Assembly (NCBI GenBank): GCA_965243165.1
Contig: OZ251535.1
Coordinates: forward strand, 1,054,001-1,118,000
Direction: 5' to 3'
Source: CATQHD01 sp965243165
Lineage (GTDB): Bacteria; Actinomycetota; Acidimicrobiia; Spongiisociales; Spongiisociaceae
DNA length: 64,000 nucleotides
In this document: positions 36,831 through 46,425 of the stretch, piece after piece
Position numbering within the stretch: position 1 is the stretch's first letter
Layout: every line of letters starts with the position of its first letter
Notes under the pieces: generated by a model
Seen by the model: only the letters and a program-made list of their open reading frames with translations
The model's database searches: none
What the model was told of the DNA's origin: nothing
Position numbers and translations under genes: made by a program

Positions 36831-38672
36831 ATGAGGCGCCTTCTGGCGGCGGCGGCCTCGGCCTTCGTGCTGCTGACGACCTGTTCTTCCGCTCCCTCGC
36901 CGCCGCCGGCCAGCGGCTCCGCCGAAGCAGAGGCGCCCTCTCCGGACCGCGCCGCCGAGGGCGGGGACCGGGCCGGTCCGAACGACGGGGCGGAAGAGGG
37001 CGCCCGGTTGACCGCCTCCGGCACCGCGGCCGCTGCCTCGGTTGCCGCCTCCGTGACTTCCGATGTGGAGCCGTCGACGCCCGCACCATCGGCGCCGGAA
37101 CCCACCGAGCCCGAGCCGCCTGCGCCTGAGACCCTTGCGCCCGAGCCGCCCGCGGCCGCTGTTCCCGTGATTCTCCCCGCTGCGGTCCGCCCCCCCCTCC
37201 TCCCTTACTACGACCTCGTCTCTTACAACGACCTCGTCTTGCCTGCTTCCCCTTCCTCCATCGGCGCCCCCGCCCCCCCGCCCCGGGACTGCCCGCCGAT
37301 GGAACCCCCCTACCTCTTCCTGTGGCAGACCGAACCGGCCGCCGCCTCAACCGCCCTGTCCCAGGCGGTCTACCAGTGCGCCGAGGAAGTAGGCCTGGCC
37401 CCGGCGGACGACCCGCAGGCGGCCGCCGCCTTGGCGGCCGGAGAGATCGCAGGCCCGCTCCTGCTGGTCGGAGAAGGGGCGGTGGAAGACCTGGCCGCCG
37501 AGTTGGAGCGCCTGGCCCCCGATCGGGTGCTGGCGGCCGGATTCGGCGGGGAAGAGCTGGAGATGCTGTCCGAAGCCGCCGGCTTCGCCGACCTCGAGCC
37601 GACAGTGGTCGAAGCGCCGCCGGAGGCCGCCCTCCAGATGCCGGGCCCCGGCCCCGGCGGCCGTATTTGGTTGGCCTCCGCCGATGCGCCGGTTGCTCCG
37701 TTGGCCGCCGCCGCCGCCCGGTTGGGCATCGGTTTGGCGGTGGCCGAGGTTTCTGATCTGAGAGCCCTGCCCCCCGAAACGAGGGAAGTGGTCCGCGAAG
37801 CGCGGCAGGTGGACTTGGTGTCCGACTTCGGGGAGGACGCGGACTGGCAGCTGGCGGCGGTGCGCCGGGGCGACGAGATCGCCGGCGGCGGCCTGCTGAT
37901 GTTCGACGGAGAAGTGCATCGGCGCCTGGTCGCCATCTACGGCCACCCTGTCACCTCCGCGCTGGGGGTGCTGGGAGAACAAGGTCCGGAGGAGGGCGTC
38001 GAACGGTTGAAGAGGATCGCCGCCGGTTACGACGCGGACGGCGCGACGGTGCTGCCCACCTTCGAGATCATCGCCACCGTGGCGTCGGCGGGCGCCGGGC
38101 GGGACGGCGACTACTCCTCCGAGACCGCCCGCGACGTGATCCGCCCCTGGATCGAGGCGGCGGCGGAGGCCGGGGTGTACGTGGCGCTGGATCTGCAGCC
38201 GGGGCGCACCGACTTCCTCACCCAGGCCAAGATCTACGAGGAGTTCCTGCGGCTCCCGCACGTGGGTCTGGCCCTGGACCCCGAATGGAGGCTCAAGCCC
38301 AACCAGGTCCACCTGCGGCAGATCGGAACGGTGGACGCCGCCGAGATCAACCAAGTGGTCAGGTGGCTGGCCGGGATCGTCCGGGAAGAGGCCCTGCCGC
38401 AGAAGCTGCTGATCGTCCACCAGTTCCGCTTCACCATGATCACCAACCGAGAGCTGATCGAGACACCGCCGGAGCTGGCGGTGGTGATCCAGATGGACGG
38501 CCAAGGCTCCCAAGGCGCCAAAGACAGCACCTGGAACTCCCTCACCCGGGGGACCGAGGAGAGCGGCTACCGATGGGGGTGGAAGAACTTCTACGACGAG
38601 GACATCCCCACCGCTTCCCCGGCCAGAGTGCTGGCGCTGACGCCGGTTCCGGTCTTCGTCTCCTACCAATAA
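36831..38672 (+). CDS. Secreted, probably lipid-anchored protein of unknown function
   Basis: A signal peptide (MRRLLAAAASAFVLLTTC) ends in an imperfect lipobox. About 110 residues of Ala/Glu/Pro-rich linker follow, then a folded region of roughly 490 residues. The last 250 residues alternate hydrophobic strands and helices (GVYVALDLQPGRTD, VGLALDPEWRLKP, QKLLIVHQFR), suggesting a TIM-barrel-like fold with acidic residues on strands, as in glycosidases or polysaccharide deacetylase-like proteins. I cannot assign a family. ATG 36831 is selected because an upstream in-frame ATG would put 18 polar residues before the signal. It ends 100 bases before the convergent broken lipoprotein gene. Confidence 0.7.
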   Translation: MRRLLAAAASAFVLLTTCSSAPSPPPASGSAEAEAPSPDRAAEGGDRAGPNDGAEEGARLTASGTAAAASVAASVTSDVEPSTPAPSAPEPTEPEPPAPETLAPEPPAAAVPVILPAAVRPPLLPYYDLVSYNDLVLPASPSSIGAPAPPPRDCPPMEPPYLFLWQTEPAAASTALSQAVYQCAEEVGLAPADDPQAAAALAAGEIAGPLLLVGEGAVEDLAAELERLAPDRVLAAGFGGEELEMLSEAAGFADLEPTVVEAPPEAALQMPGPGPGGRIWLASADAPVAPLAAAAARLGIGLAVAEVSDLRALPPETREVVREARQVDLVSDFGEDADWQLAAVRRGDEIAGGGLLMFDGEVHRRLVAIYGHPVTSALGVLGEQGPEEGVERLKRIAAGYDADGATVLPTFEIIATVASAGAGRDGDYSSETARDVIRPWIEAAAEAGVYVALDLQPGRTDFLTQAKIYEEFLRLPHVGLALDPEWRLKPNQVHLRQIGTVDAAEINQVVRWLAGIVREEALPQKLLIVHQFRFTMITNRELIETPPELAVVIQMDGQGSQGAKDSTWNSLTRGTEESGYRWGWKNFYDEDIPTASPARVLALTPVPVFVSYQ

Positions 38673-38710
38673 CCAGGCCCGCCGCCAAGCGGTGCGGCAG
38701 GCAAGAGAAA

Positions 38711-38734
38711 CCCGGCGGCCGCGGGACCGCCGGG
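38711..38734. terminator. GC hairpin between convergent genes
   Basis: CCCGGCGG (38711-38718) pairs with CCGCCGGG (38727-38734) over an 8-base loop, 38 bases after the stop at 38672 and about the same distance beyond the convergent pseudogene's stop. No T-run is present, so a bidirectional terminator role is only likely. Confidence 0.45.
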
Positions 38735-38771
38735 ATGCGGTGTTCGCCTCAGACGATTGTTTTGATCCCTG

Positions 38772-39900
38772 TTACCCGGACTGGGCCGATTGTTCACCGG
38801 CGCCTGCCGGAGTGGCAGTATCGTCCATCGGGTCTTGTTCGGGGTCTGCTCCGGGGACGGGCGGAGGTAGGACAGTAGCTTCGTCGCCTTCATAGGTTGC
38901 TCCGACTGCGTCCTTCGTTGACGGTTGTTCGGGTTTGTACTGCTTCTATGATTTCTCGCAGGACGTCGTCGAGGGGCCGGTTCAGCGATTGGCGTTGTTC
39001 GGGGGTGTGGGCGAGGCGGTTGAGGGCTGGTGATACTGCTCTGAGTTCGTTGTCTTCTCTTATGATTTGCCAAGTTGAGTAATAGTATCCTTTTTGTGCC
39101 CAATGTTCAACAGCTAAGTTTGTAGCTACACCAATCATTATTACATATTCCCTCCCTTCGTATTCGGCTGCGCTGTCAGGACCTGGAAAATCCTCTATTT
39201 CTTTTATGCTTTGCAGGTCTACGGTTTTCCAATCTTCCGGATTTAGCAAATTTATATTGCCGGTAGTCATCTTCAAAGTCAATGTTGGCGGGCCGTTTCC
39301 TATTATGTATTCGTTGACCCTGAAGTCCGTGAAGCAGTAATAACGGAACAGGCGCTTCAACCTCTCGTCTTCGGGTTCGAAGTCAGCGGATAGTACTGGG
39401 TAGAGCCCGTCACAGCGGGAAGTGCCGGGAATGCCGGTTGCTCTGACAACCATATGCGGCGCTATTCCGGGATATAATTCATTGATCACCAACTCGGATA
39501 TGGTGGGCATAACTTCTGGCAGGAGTGACCTCAAGCTTGAACCACCGGAAGTCCTCGTGCCGGGCGGGGGTTCGGCTTCGCAGGGGTCTTCTCTGCCCTG
39601 GCCGATCGGTGTGCATAGAGGGATGGTTTTTTCCAGGTAGGTCACCGGCGGCCGCGGCATGACGGCGGGTGTGTTTGTCCGGCTCGGGTTCCGCAGTGGT
39701 GGTAGTTGTATAGGCCGTTGAGGGCGGCGGCGGGGGGTTCTCGGTCGTTGATGCTGGTGCTTCTTCCACAGGTTGGGCGGGCAGTGCTTCGGCTGCGTTT
39801 ATCCCTTGGGGCGGGGGTTCGCCGCCGCTGCCTCCGCACGCCCATACCAGCAACATCAATGCCGGGAGGAGTACCGTTGCGGTGTGTTTCGTTGTTTCAT
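38772..39900 (-). pseudogene. Frameshifted paralogue of the lipoprotein at 39930-41435
   Basis: Read on the minus strand this was a lipoprotein gene, now broken in three places. The ATG at 39900 (MKQRNT) leaves frame within a CACACA run before the signal peptide (TVLLPALMLLVWAC, lipobox VWAC). A second shift lies near 39665 between the Thr/Glu/Pro linker and the body. The body (39660-38890) is intact and parallels the next gene: ISELVINELYPGIAPHMVVRA, DGLYPVLSADF, RYYCFTDFRVNEYIIG. A third shift near 38910 precedes the tail GDEATVLPPPVPGADPEQD, nearly the same as in the intact copy. Sequencing errors at three sites are less likely but not excluded. The core is AT-rich. Confidence 0.72.
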
Positions 39901-39929
39901 CTGGTCACACTTGTCAATCGGGTCCCAGG

Positions 39930-41435
39930 TTACTCGGGCTGGGTTGGTTGTTCATCTGTGCCTGCTGGTATTGCGGCACCGCCGTTCGTTGGTTGGGTGG
40001 TTTCGGTTGGTGTGGGTATCGTGTCGCCGGTTTGGGGTTGGGTGGTTTCTGTGACGGTGGGGGGCGGGGTGTCGTCGTCGGGTGGTTGGGTGGTTCCGGT
40101 TGGTGTGGGTATGGTGTCTTCGGGTTCGGGTTGGGTGGTTCCGGTTGTGGTGGTTGTTTCTTCGGAGGTGGGTTGGGTGGTTGTTGTGGCGGCGTCGTCG
40201 GTGGGGGGTGGTGATGGGGTTTCTTCGCCGGGGACGGGAGGGTTGGGTTGGGGTTGGTTCTCGTCGGTTTGGGTGGGTTCTTGTTCGGGGTCTTCTGCTC
40301 CGGGGATGGGCGGGGGTAGGACAGTAGCTTCGTCGCCTTCGTAGGTTGCTCCGACCGTTTTGTAGTAGTCTTGGAGGTTGTTGGCGTCGGTGACCAGCAT
40401 CGGCAGGGTAGGGTCATCACCTATCCGTCCTCCGGTGGCAGCTACCCTATTCTCTGCTGCTTCTTTGATTCGCTTTACCAGCTCGGATACGGGGAGATCA
40501 AAATAGCTTCGTTCCTCGGGGGCCGCATACGCTATTTCTTTTTCGATAGCTCTTATCTCACCGTGCTCGTCTTGCTGCAAGAACCATACATTACCAAAGA
40601 ATTCGCTTATAGCCCACGATTCTAAAGTAACCGTAGAAGAAGTACGGAGAAGTAAAATCAATTCCTTCCCTTCAAATAATTGAGCCGTTCTCAACTGTGG
40701 GTTTTCCAATTCATTGAATACCCAAGTATCTTTCATCTTAGGCCAATCTCTCACCTGCTGATCGTTGAGGAACAGTACCTCACGATGCAAAGCAATCGTA
40801 AGTTCATTTGGACCCACTCCTACAATGTATTCGCGTACTGAAAACTCTGCAAAGCAATAGTAAAATTGATAGTTTCTTATCAAAAAATTTTGATAAGAAA
40901 ACTCCTTGAATGGATATAAATCACATCGAGTGGTATCAGCTTTTACAACTCCCCTGACTACTAAATGAGGGGTAATAGCAAGAATTGATTTTTTCCTATC
41001 TACTTCCCCTACCCGGCCCAACAGTATGTCATCAAAAGAGGAAATACCATCAAGAGTCCAATGAGGGAAACCAGCCTCAATACCAGCTTGTTCTAGAACA
41101 GCAGGAGTACCTTGTGGGCATGGATTCTGCTCAGATCCATCTACAGGAAGACACGGAGGAATGACGTCTCGCAGATACGACACCGACTGACGCTCCATAG
41201 CCATCGGCTTGTAACTTGATTTGGACACAGCAACCGCACCGGTTGAAAGAGACGAAGACGTTGCTTCATCCACCGCCGCTCGTCCAGATGCCAGACTAGT
41301 CTTAGCAGGAATCTGTGATTCAGGTAAAGGTGATATAGGCATTGTATCAACCATATCATTACTGCAAGACTGCAAACTGAAGAATAACGCCAGAAGCAGA
41401 ACTACCTTCTTGAAATCTTTACGCTCTTTTAGCAT
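39930..41435 (-). CDS. Lipoprotein of unknown function with Thr/Pro repeat tail
   Basis: A lipoprotein signal (FKKVVLLLALFFSLQSC, lipobox LQSC near residue 23) leads into an AT-rich coded body (about 70-350) of unknown fold with motifs ILAITPHLVVRG, FYYCFAEFSVREYIVGVG and KELILLLRTSSTVTLESWAI. A GC-rich tail follows, made of repeated TTQP and TPTPT-like blocks (about 375-501) that should be disordered and may cross the cell wall. ATG has AGGAGGAG upstream. The same body and tail occur in the broken copy downstream, so the two arose by tandem duplication. No function can be assigned. Confidence 0.75.
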   Translation of the reverse strand: MLKERKDFKKVVLLLALFFSLQSCSNDMVDTMPISPLPESQIPAKTSLASGRAAVDEATSSSLSTGAVAVSKSSYKPMAMERQSVSYLRDVIPPCLPVDGSEQNPCPQGTPAVLEQAGIEAGFPHWTLDGISSFDDILLGRVGEVDRKKSILAITPHLVVRGVVKADTTRCDLYPFKEFSYQNFLIRNYQFYYCFAEFSVREYIVGVGPNELTIALHREVLFLNDQQVRDWPKMKDTWVFNELENPQLRTAQLFEGKELILLLRTSSTVTLESWAISEFFGNVWFLQQDEHGEIRAIEKEIAYAAPEERSYFDLPVSELVKRIKEAAENRVAATGGRIGDDPTLPMLVTDANNLQDYYKTVGATYEGDEATVLPPPIPGAEDPEQEPTQTDENQPQPNPPVPGEETPSPPPTDDAATTTTQPTSEETTTTTGTTQPEPEDTIPTPTGTTQPPDDDTPPPTVTETTQPQTGDTIPTPTETTQPTNGGAAIPAGTDEQPTQPE

Positions 41436-41506
41436 AGTTCTCCTCCTTGCTTAAGCCATCACCTCGCACCCCGGTGGCACCCGTAACGACCAGCTCCAGA
41501 AAGGAG

Positions 41507-41523
41507 CCCTCTTCAACAGAGGG
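41507..41523 (-). terminator. Small hairpin after the metzincin gene
   Basis: CCCTCT (41507-41512) pairs with AGAGGG (41518-41523) around a 5-base loop, 24 bases after the stop at 41547 in the direction of transcription, then CTCCTTTCT. It is a weak terminator candidate between this gene and the lipoprotein gene. Confidence 0.35.
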
Positions 41524-41546
41524 GTGGTGAACCCTTCCAGAGTGGG

Positions 41547-43922
41547 TTACGGTGAGGACGCGGAGGGGATGGTGATGTCGATGTGCCATGTGGTGTTCCG
41601 GTTGATGTCGATCGGGTAACGGCGGCGGCCCCATATCAGGTCCCATGGGTGGTCGGCCGGCATTACGATTGCGTCGCCGAGGCGGAGGGTTTGGACGCTG
41701 GCGGGGGTGTCGGTGGGCCAGAAGCGGATTTGGGTTCGGTCGGGGAGTTCGTGGTCTTCGAGGTCAGGGGTGGCTTGGATGCGGGCGCCGAGGCGGTGGG
41801 TTTTGATTCGGTCGATGGTGTAGGTGCGTCCGGCGTAGGTGAAGGTGTTTCCGCTGGTGAGGTGCCATTCGATGTCGTTGGTTGTGTATGTGGTTGGCCG
41901 AGCTTCGATTTGCCAGAGGGTAACAGGCTGGCTGGCGGTGGTTGTGGTCGCCGCCGTAGTCGTTGTGGTCGTTGTGGGTACGGTGGTGGTTGTGGGTGCG
42001 ACGGTTGTAGTCGTTGTCGCCGCGGTTGTCGTAGTTGTAGTGGTGGAGGTGGTGGATGTTGTCGTGGTACTAGTTGGTGGGCTGTTGGTTGTAGGTATCG
42101 TGGTATCAAAGTTTGTTGCCATAGTAGTAGAGGTGCTTGTAGAGACTCTATCAGTTGATGTTGAGCGTGATTGATAGATCGCTTTCATAGCTCCAATATC
42201 ATATTCTGTTGGAGAACAAAAATTCCCAACACCCCGGTTATACATTACAGAAATATTACGAATTTTATGATCGCCAAGACCGAAAGCATGGCCCGATTCA
42301 TGAGTAGCTAATTTAAAAATATGTGAACAGGCACTGGGCAATAGACTATAATCATTCCTGATGTAAATAGACGTTTTTGTACGTTTACCTCCAGAGAGAT
42401 TAGTAGATCGCGCGCAAGCAACTATTGACTTACAAAAAGAAGCTATATTATTATAGTCTATAAGGCCCACATAATTATTATCTGTATTTCTATTTAGTTC
42501 TTGGTCGGAACATCTTCTGATTTCAGGATTATCAAGATTAGAATTTACCGTTATGAGATCCACTGTAGAATCCCAAATTTCTATGCCACTAATTATCTCA
42601 TTCATCCATAAATCTCTCAGTAAAGCAGGATTATCTGGAGAAAGTTCATCTAATCGATCCTGGGTTGGTCCCGTATTTGTGCATAGAATATAATCATAGC
42701 TAGCGTCAGAACGATAACCTACAATAGGAATAATTCCCACACTATGTCCCTGGGTAATAGGCGCAAACGTCGGATAAGAGTATACCGTCTTTGACCAACT
42801 CGACTCGCCATCATTATTAACAGCCTTGACTCTGATATGGTACAAATAATTCAAGTTTATAAACTCAGGCGAAGTACCCAATAACGATATCGACGTCCCA
42901 GTAGTCGACTGCTCCCTCCATGACAGAGTTGTCGCATCCAAAGCATAACTTACCACATAACTATTAGCATTAGGAACAGCAGTCCAACTAACCAAAATCT
43001 TCCCATTGACCGGATTAGGAATTTGTCTATATCGGTAAAGACTCCGGCTGTCCCCGTTAGCCTCCACACCTACTGGCACGGTAGGCACAACCAGAGGCGG
43101 TGAATTGCAAAACCCGCGCGAATCTCGGCCGTGCTGACACGAAGCCGGCCGGCACCCTCCGTAACTACTGAAACGCACCTGCCCGGCGATTCGGCAAGCC
43201 TCCTCACCCGGAGCATTAGCCTCCTTCTTCACACACATCGACCCGTTGTGATACTCATCCAGCTTTTCGCAAGCCCTGCACGTCCCATCCGGCCGGCGGC
43301 GGTTATCACCGCAAGAGCTCGCCGCCGCCGTTGTGGTTGTCGTTGTTGTCGTAGTTGTAGTAGCCGCGGTCGTGGTTACCGGCCGGGTCGTTGTAGTCGT
43401 AACAGCCCGCGTCGTCGTCGTAGTAGTAGGTGAGGTTGTCGCGGCGGCCCGGGTTGTCGTAGGTGCCGGCTGACAATAACCAGAATTAGTCCGTCCGTGC
43501 GGGCAACTGCTCGCACGGCATCCCCGCCACTGAGAAAAATACGAATTACCCGAAGAACACGAAGTCGAACTCGCAGCCCTTATGCAACCCTGCCCGGTTC
43601 TCCACACCTGCCCAGACGGACACGCCCGGCAGTTGCCGGTGCTCCACCGGCCGTACCGGCAAGAACCATCCGGCCTGATGTGGCTGCTCGCTGCGATCAC
43701 CCCCGCCCCGGCCGACCGCGCCGACACCGGAGCTAGAAACCCACCAAGCCTTCCCCCATCACCCCCAGATGCAAAAAACCCAACCGCACCCGTGTCGACT
43801 ACCACCACCGCAACCAAACACAACGCTCCAACCCCCAATCCCAACCAACGCCCCGCACGCCTCACCCCCTGCAGGCGGCGACCGCCCGCCCCTTCGGGAG
43901 ATGCTCGCGGTCTTCGTTCCAT
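41547..43922 (-). CDS. Secreted snapalysin-like metzincin protease with Cys-rich and fibronectin III domains
   Basis: This 791-residue exported protein has an N-terminal hydrophobic segment (GRWLGLGVGALCLVAVVVV), two Cys-rich repeats (about 85-155 and 205-275, both ending C-P/Q-HGR-x6-C) separated by a Thr-rich linker, a fibronectin type III-like domain (about 281-375), a protease domain (about 390-600), a second Thr-rich linker and a C-terminal domain of about 100 residues. The zinc motif HESGHAFGLGDH starts at H541; the third ligand is D551, as in snapalysins, and M560 in SVMY is the Met-turn. The typical metzincin end SPTEYDIGAMKAIYQ follows. The protease core is AT-rich, the ends are GC-rich. 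The linkers suggest a cell-surface location; the substrate is unknown. Confidence 0.8.
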   Translation of the reverse strand: MERRPRASPEGAGGRRLQGVRRAGRWLGLGVGALCLVAVVVVDTGAVGFFASGGDGGRLGGFLAPVSARSAGAGVIAASSHIRPDGSCRYGRWSTGNCRACPSGQVWRTGQGCIRAASSTSCSSGNSYFSQWRGCRASSCPHGRTNSGYCQPAPTTTRAAATTSPTTTTTTRAVTTTTTRPVTTTAATTTTTTTTTTTAAASSCGDNRRRPDGTCRACEKLDEYHNGSMCVKKEANAPGEEACRIAGQVRFSSYGGCRPASCQHGRDSRGFCNSPPLVVPTVPVGVEANGDSRSLYRYRQIPNPVNGKILVSWTAVPNANSYVVSYALDATTLSWREQSTTGTSISLLGTSPEFINLNYLYHIRVKAVNNDGESSWSKTVYSYPTFAPITQGHSVGIIPIVGYRSDASYDYILCTNTGPTQDRLDELSPDNPALLRDLWMNEIISGIEIWDSTVDLITVNSNLDNPEIRRCSDQELNRNTDNNYVGLIDYNNIASFCKSIVACARSTNLSGGKRTKTSIYIRNDYSLLPSACSHIFKLATHESGHAFGLGDHKIRNISVMYNRGVGNFCSPTEYDIGAMKAIYQSRSTSTDRVSTSTSTTMATNFDTTIPTTNSPPTSTTTTSTTSTTTTTTTAATTTTTVAPTTTTVPTTTTTTTAATTTTASQPVTLWQIEARPTTYTTNDIEWHLTSGNTFTYAGRTYTIDRIKTHRLGARIQATPDLEDHELPDRTQIRFWPTDTPASVQTLRLGDAIVMPADHPWDLIWGRRRYPIDINRNTTWHIDITIPSASSP

Positions 43923-43991
43923 CGGTCCACCCTACACCGAGCAGCAGACAGATGGGGGACGAATCTTGCCGAGGTTGGAGGGTTCGCCCCA

Positions 43992-44076
43992 TGGTGCGGG
44001 TGGAGGGACTCGAACCCCCACGGGCTGTGCCCACCAGGACCTAAACCTGGCGCGTCTACCTTTCCGCCACACCCGC
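43992..44076 (-). tRNA. tRNA-Leu(TAG)
   Basis: On the minus strand the acceptor stem GCGGGTG/CACCCGC, an anticodon arm CCAGG-TTTAGGT-CCTGG (anticodon TAG), the long class II variable arm, T arm GGGGTTCGAGTCCC and encoded CCA end are visible. Confidence 0.95.
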
Positions 44077-44119
44077 CTGGTACAGAGGGCAAGCGTACCC
44101 GCACCGGGGGCCCTTTCGG

Positions 44120-45136
44120 TTACAGCAGGAGCTCGGCGATCTGTACGGCGTTGAGGGCGGCGCCCTTGCGGAGGTTGTCGCCCACCACCCACAGGCTGAT
44201 GCCCCCCGGCTCCCCCAGCGTGCCCCGGATGCGGGAGGCCAGCACCGGGTCGGCCCCCGCCGAGTCCAGCGGGGTGGCCACCCGGTCGTCCGGCCGCACC
44301 TCCAGGCCGGGGGCCTCTTCCAGCAGGCGGCGGGCGGTGACGGGGTCGACCGGCGAGTCGAACCACATGGAGGCTGAGATGCCGTGGCCGACCATGACCG
44401 GCACCCGCACGCAGGTCGGTTCCACCGCGATGTCGCCCCGCTCCAGGATCTTTCGGGTTTCGTTGACCAGCTTCCACTCTTCGTCGGTGTAGCCCTGTTC
44501 GGACATAGAACCGGCCATGGCCAAGACGTTGAAACCGATCGGCCGCTGGAAGGGGCCGGCGCCCGGATCGGCCCAGCCGCCCGAAACCAGAGCCTCCCGG
44601 TCGTCGAGCAGCATCCTGGTCTGGCGCATCAGGGCCTCCATCCCGGCCATGCCCGCCCCCGAAACCGACTGGTAGGACGCGGCGGTCATGCGGGCCAGCC
44701 CCGCATGCCGATGCAGAGGCGCGGCCGCCGCCATCAGGACCATGGTCGTGCAGTTGGGGTTGGCGATCAGTCCGGCATGGGCCTCCGCCGCGTGGTCGTT
44801 CACCCCCGCCACCACCAACGGCGCCTTCGGGTCGCTTCGGAAGGCCGATGAATTGTCGATCACCGTCGCTCCGGCGGCCGCGAACCGGGGCGCATACTCG
44901 CGGCTGCGCGCCGCCCCCGCCGAGAAGAGGGCGATGTCCACCCCGCCGGGGTCGGCCGAAGCCAGGTCTTCGACCTCGACCTCCCCCCAGCCGGTGGAGA
45001 CCTTGGCGCCGGCGGAGCGGGCCGAGGCCATGAGGCGCAGATCGGACAGCGGGAAGTTCCGTTCCTCGAGGATGGACAGCATGACGCCGCCCACCGCTCC
45101 GGTGGCGCCGACGACGGCAACTCGGGGGTCAGCCAC
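44120..45136 (-). CDS. asd: Aspartate-semialdehyde dehydrogenase
   Basis: Second step of the aspartate pathway to lysine, threonine and methionine: NADPH-dependent reduction of aspartyl phosphate. It has the nucleotide loop VVGATGAVGGVMLSIL, the catalytic Cys in ANPNCTTMVLM and SYQSVSGAGMAGMEAL. The 338-residue length is normal. It overlaps the end of lysC by 8 bases, so the first two enzymes of the pathway are coupled. Confidence 0.96.
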   Translation of the reverse strand: MADPRVAVVGATGAVGGVMLSILEERNFPLSDLRLMASARSAGAKVSTGWGEVEVEDLASADPGGVDIALFSAGAARSREYAPRFAAAGATVIDNSSAFRSDPKAPLVVAGVNDHAAEAHAGLIANPNCTTMVLMAAAAPLHRHAGLARMTAASYQSVSGAGMAGMEALMRQTRMLLDDREALVSGGWADPGAGPFQRPIGFNVLAMAGSMSEQGYTDEEWKLVNETRKILERGDIAVEPTCVRVPVMVGHGISASMWFDSPVDPVTARRLLEEAPGLEVRPDDRVATPLDSAGADPVLASRIRGTLGEPGGISLWVVGDNLRKGAALNAVQIAELLL

Positions 45137-46367
45137 CGGCCCCGGCCTCCTCGACGATGACGGGCGGGTCGAACTCGGCGTGGAGCGCCTGCACCGCCTG
45201 CTCCGCCTTCTCGCGCCTCACCACGCACGACACCCGGATGGTGGAGGTGGAGATCATCTCGATGTTGATCCGGGCGCCGGCCAGGGTGCGGAACACCCGC
45301 GCCGCCACCCCCGGGCTGGACTTCATGCCCGCCCCCACCAGCGACACCTTGGCGATGTCGGGGTCCACGCCCATCCCCTCCGCCCCCAGCCTGGCAACCA
45401 AAGGGGACACGGCCCCTCTGGCCGCTTCGGCCTGGGCGGCCGGGACGGTGAAGCTGAGGTCGGTGCTCCCGCCCTCGGATGAGTTCTGCACGATCATGTC
45501 GATGTTCACCCGGGCCTCGGCCAGGGTCTCGAAGATGTCGGCCGCCACGCCCGGGCGGTCGGGGACGCCCCGCAGGGTTATCTTGGCCTGCGAGGTGTCA
45601 TGGGCGATTCCTCTGATGATCGCTTCTTCCATGGTGCTCTCCTTGACCCAGGTGCCCGGCCCGCCCCCGAAAGACGAGCGGACGTGGATGGGTACGTTGA
45701 ACCTCCGGCCGATCTCCACCGACCGGGCCATCAAAACCCCGGCCCCCGAAGCCGCCATCTCCAGCATCTCGTCGAACGAAACCTCGTCCAGCTTGCGGGC
45801 TTCGGGAACCGTTCTGGGGTCGGCGGTGTACACCCCCTCCACATCGGTGTAGATCTCGCAGGCGTCGGCGCGGTGGGCGGCGGCGAGGGCCACCGCGGTG
45901 GTGTCGGAACCGCCCCTCCCCAGGGTAGTCACCTCCCGGGAGTCGGGGTCCAACCCCTGAAAGCCGGCCACGATCACCGTGCTGCCCCCGGCCAGGGCCG
46001 CCCGCACCCGCCCGCCGCGGATCTCGGTGATCTTGGCCTGGCCGTGCGCCGCGTCGGTGAGGATGCCGGCTTGGGAGCCGGTCAGGCTCAGCGCCGGGAC
46101 GCCCTGGTCGTGGAGGGCCATGGCCAGCAGGGCCATCGAGATGCGCTCGCCCGCCGTCAGGAGCATGTCCATCTCGCGGGCGGGCGGATCGGAGCTGACC
46201 CGGTTGGCCAGGTCGATCAGGTCGTCGGTGGAGCTTCCCATGGCCGACACCACCACGATCAGCTCGTTGCCGGCGCGCCTGGTCTCGGCCGCCCGCCGGG
46301 AGACCCGCTTGATGCGGTCGGGGTCGGCCACCGAAGTGCCGCCGTATTTCTGCACTACCAGAGGCAT
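45129..46367 (-). CDS. lysC: Aspartate kinase
   Basis: Phosphorylates aspartate. The 412 residues start VVQKYGGTSVADPDRI and include GRGGSDTTAVALAAA and two C-terminal ACT domains (LRGVPDRPGVAADIFE; AGMKSSPGVAARVF), the sites of amino-acid feedback. ATG 46367 is required by the conserved start. It lacks an obvious ribosome site, so the message may be leaderless, and the region upstream is shared with the divergent gene at 46426. Confidence 0.96.
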   Translation of the reverse strand: MPLVVQKYGGTSVADPDRIKRVSRRAAETRRAGNELIVVVSAMGSSTDDLIDLANRVSSDPPAREMDMLLTAGERISMALLAMALHDQGVPALSLTGSQAGILTDAAHGQAKITEIRGGRVRAALAGGSTVIVAGFQGLDPDSREVTTLGRGGSDTTAVALAAAHRADACEIYTDVEGVYTADPRTVPEARKLDEVSFDEMLEMAASGAGVLMARSVEIGRRFNVPIHVRSSFGGGPGTWVKESTMEEAIIRGIAHDTSQAKITLRGVPDRPGVAADIFETLAEARVNIDMIVQNSSEGGSTDLSFTVPAAQAEAARGAVSPLVARLGAEGMGVDPDIAKVSLVGAGMKSSPGVAARVFRTLAGARINIEMISTSTIRVSCVVRREKAEQAVQALHAEFDPPVIVEEAGAGG

Positions 46368-46425
46368 GGGCGCCAGTTTATTGACTTCGGCGGACTCCGA
46401 ATATCCATATGTAGAATGGCACCCG

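Noticed and set aside
41900..43480. Repeated GTT/GTA/GTC triplets resembling a repeat array or CRISPR
   Set aside because: They are threonine codons of the linkers on the minus strand, with no regular spacer structure.
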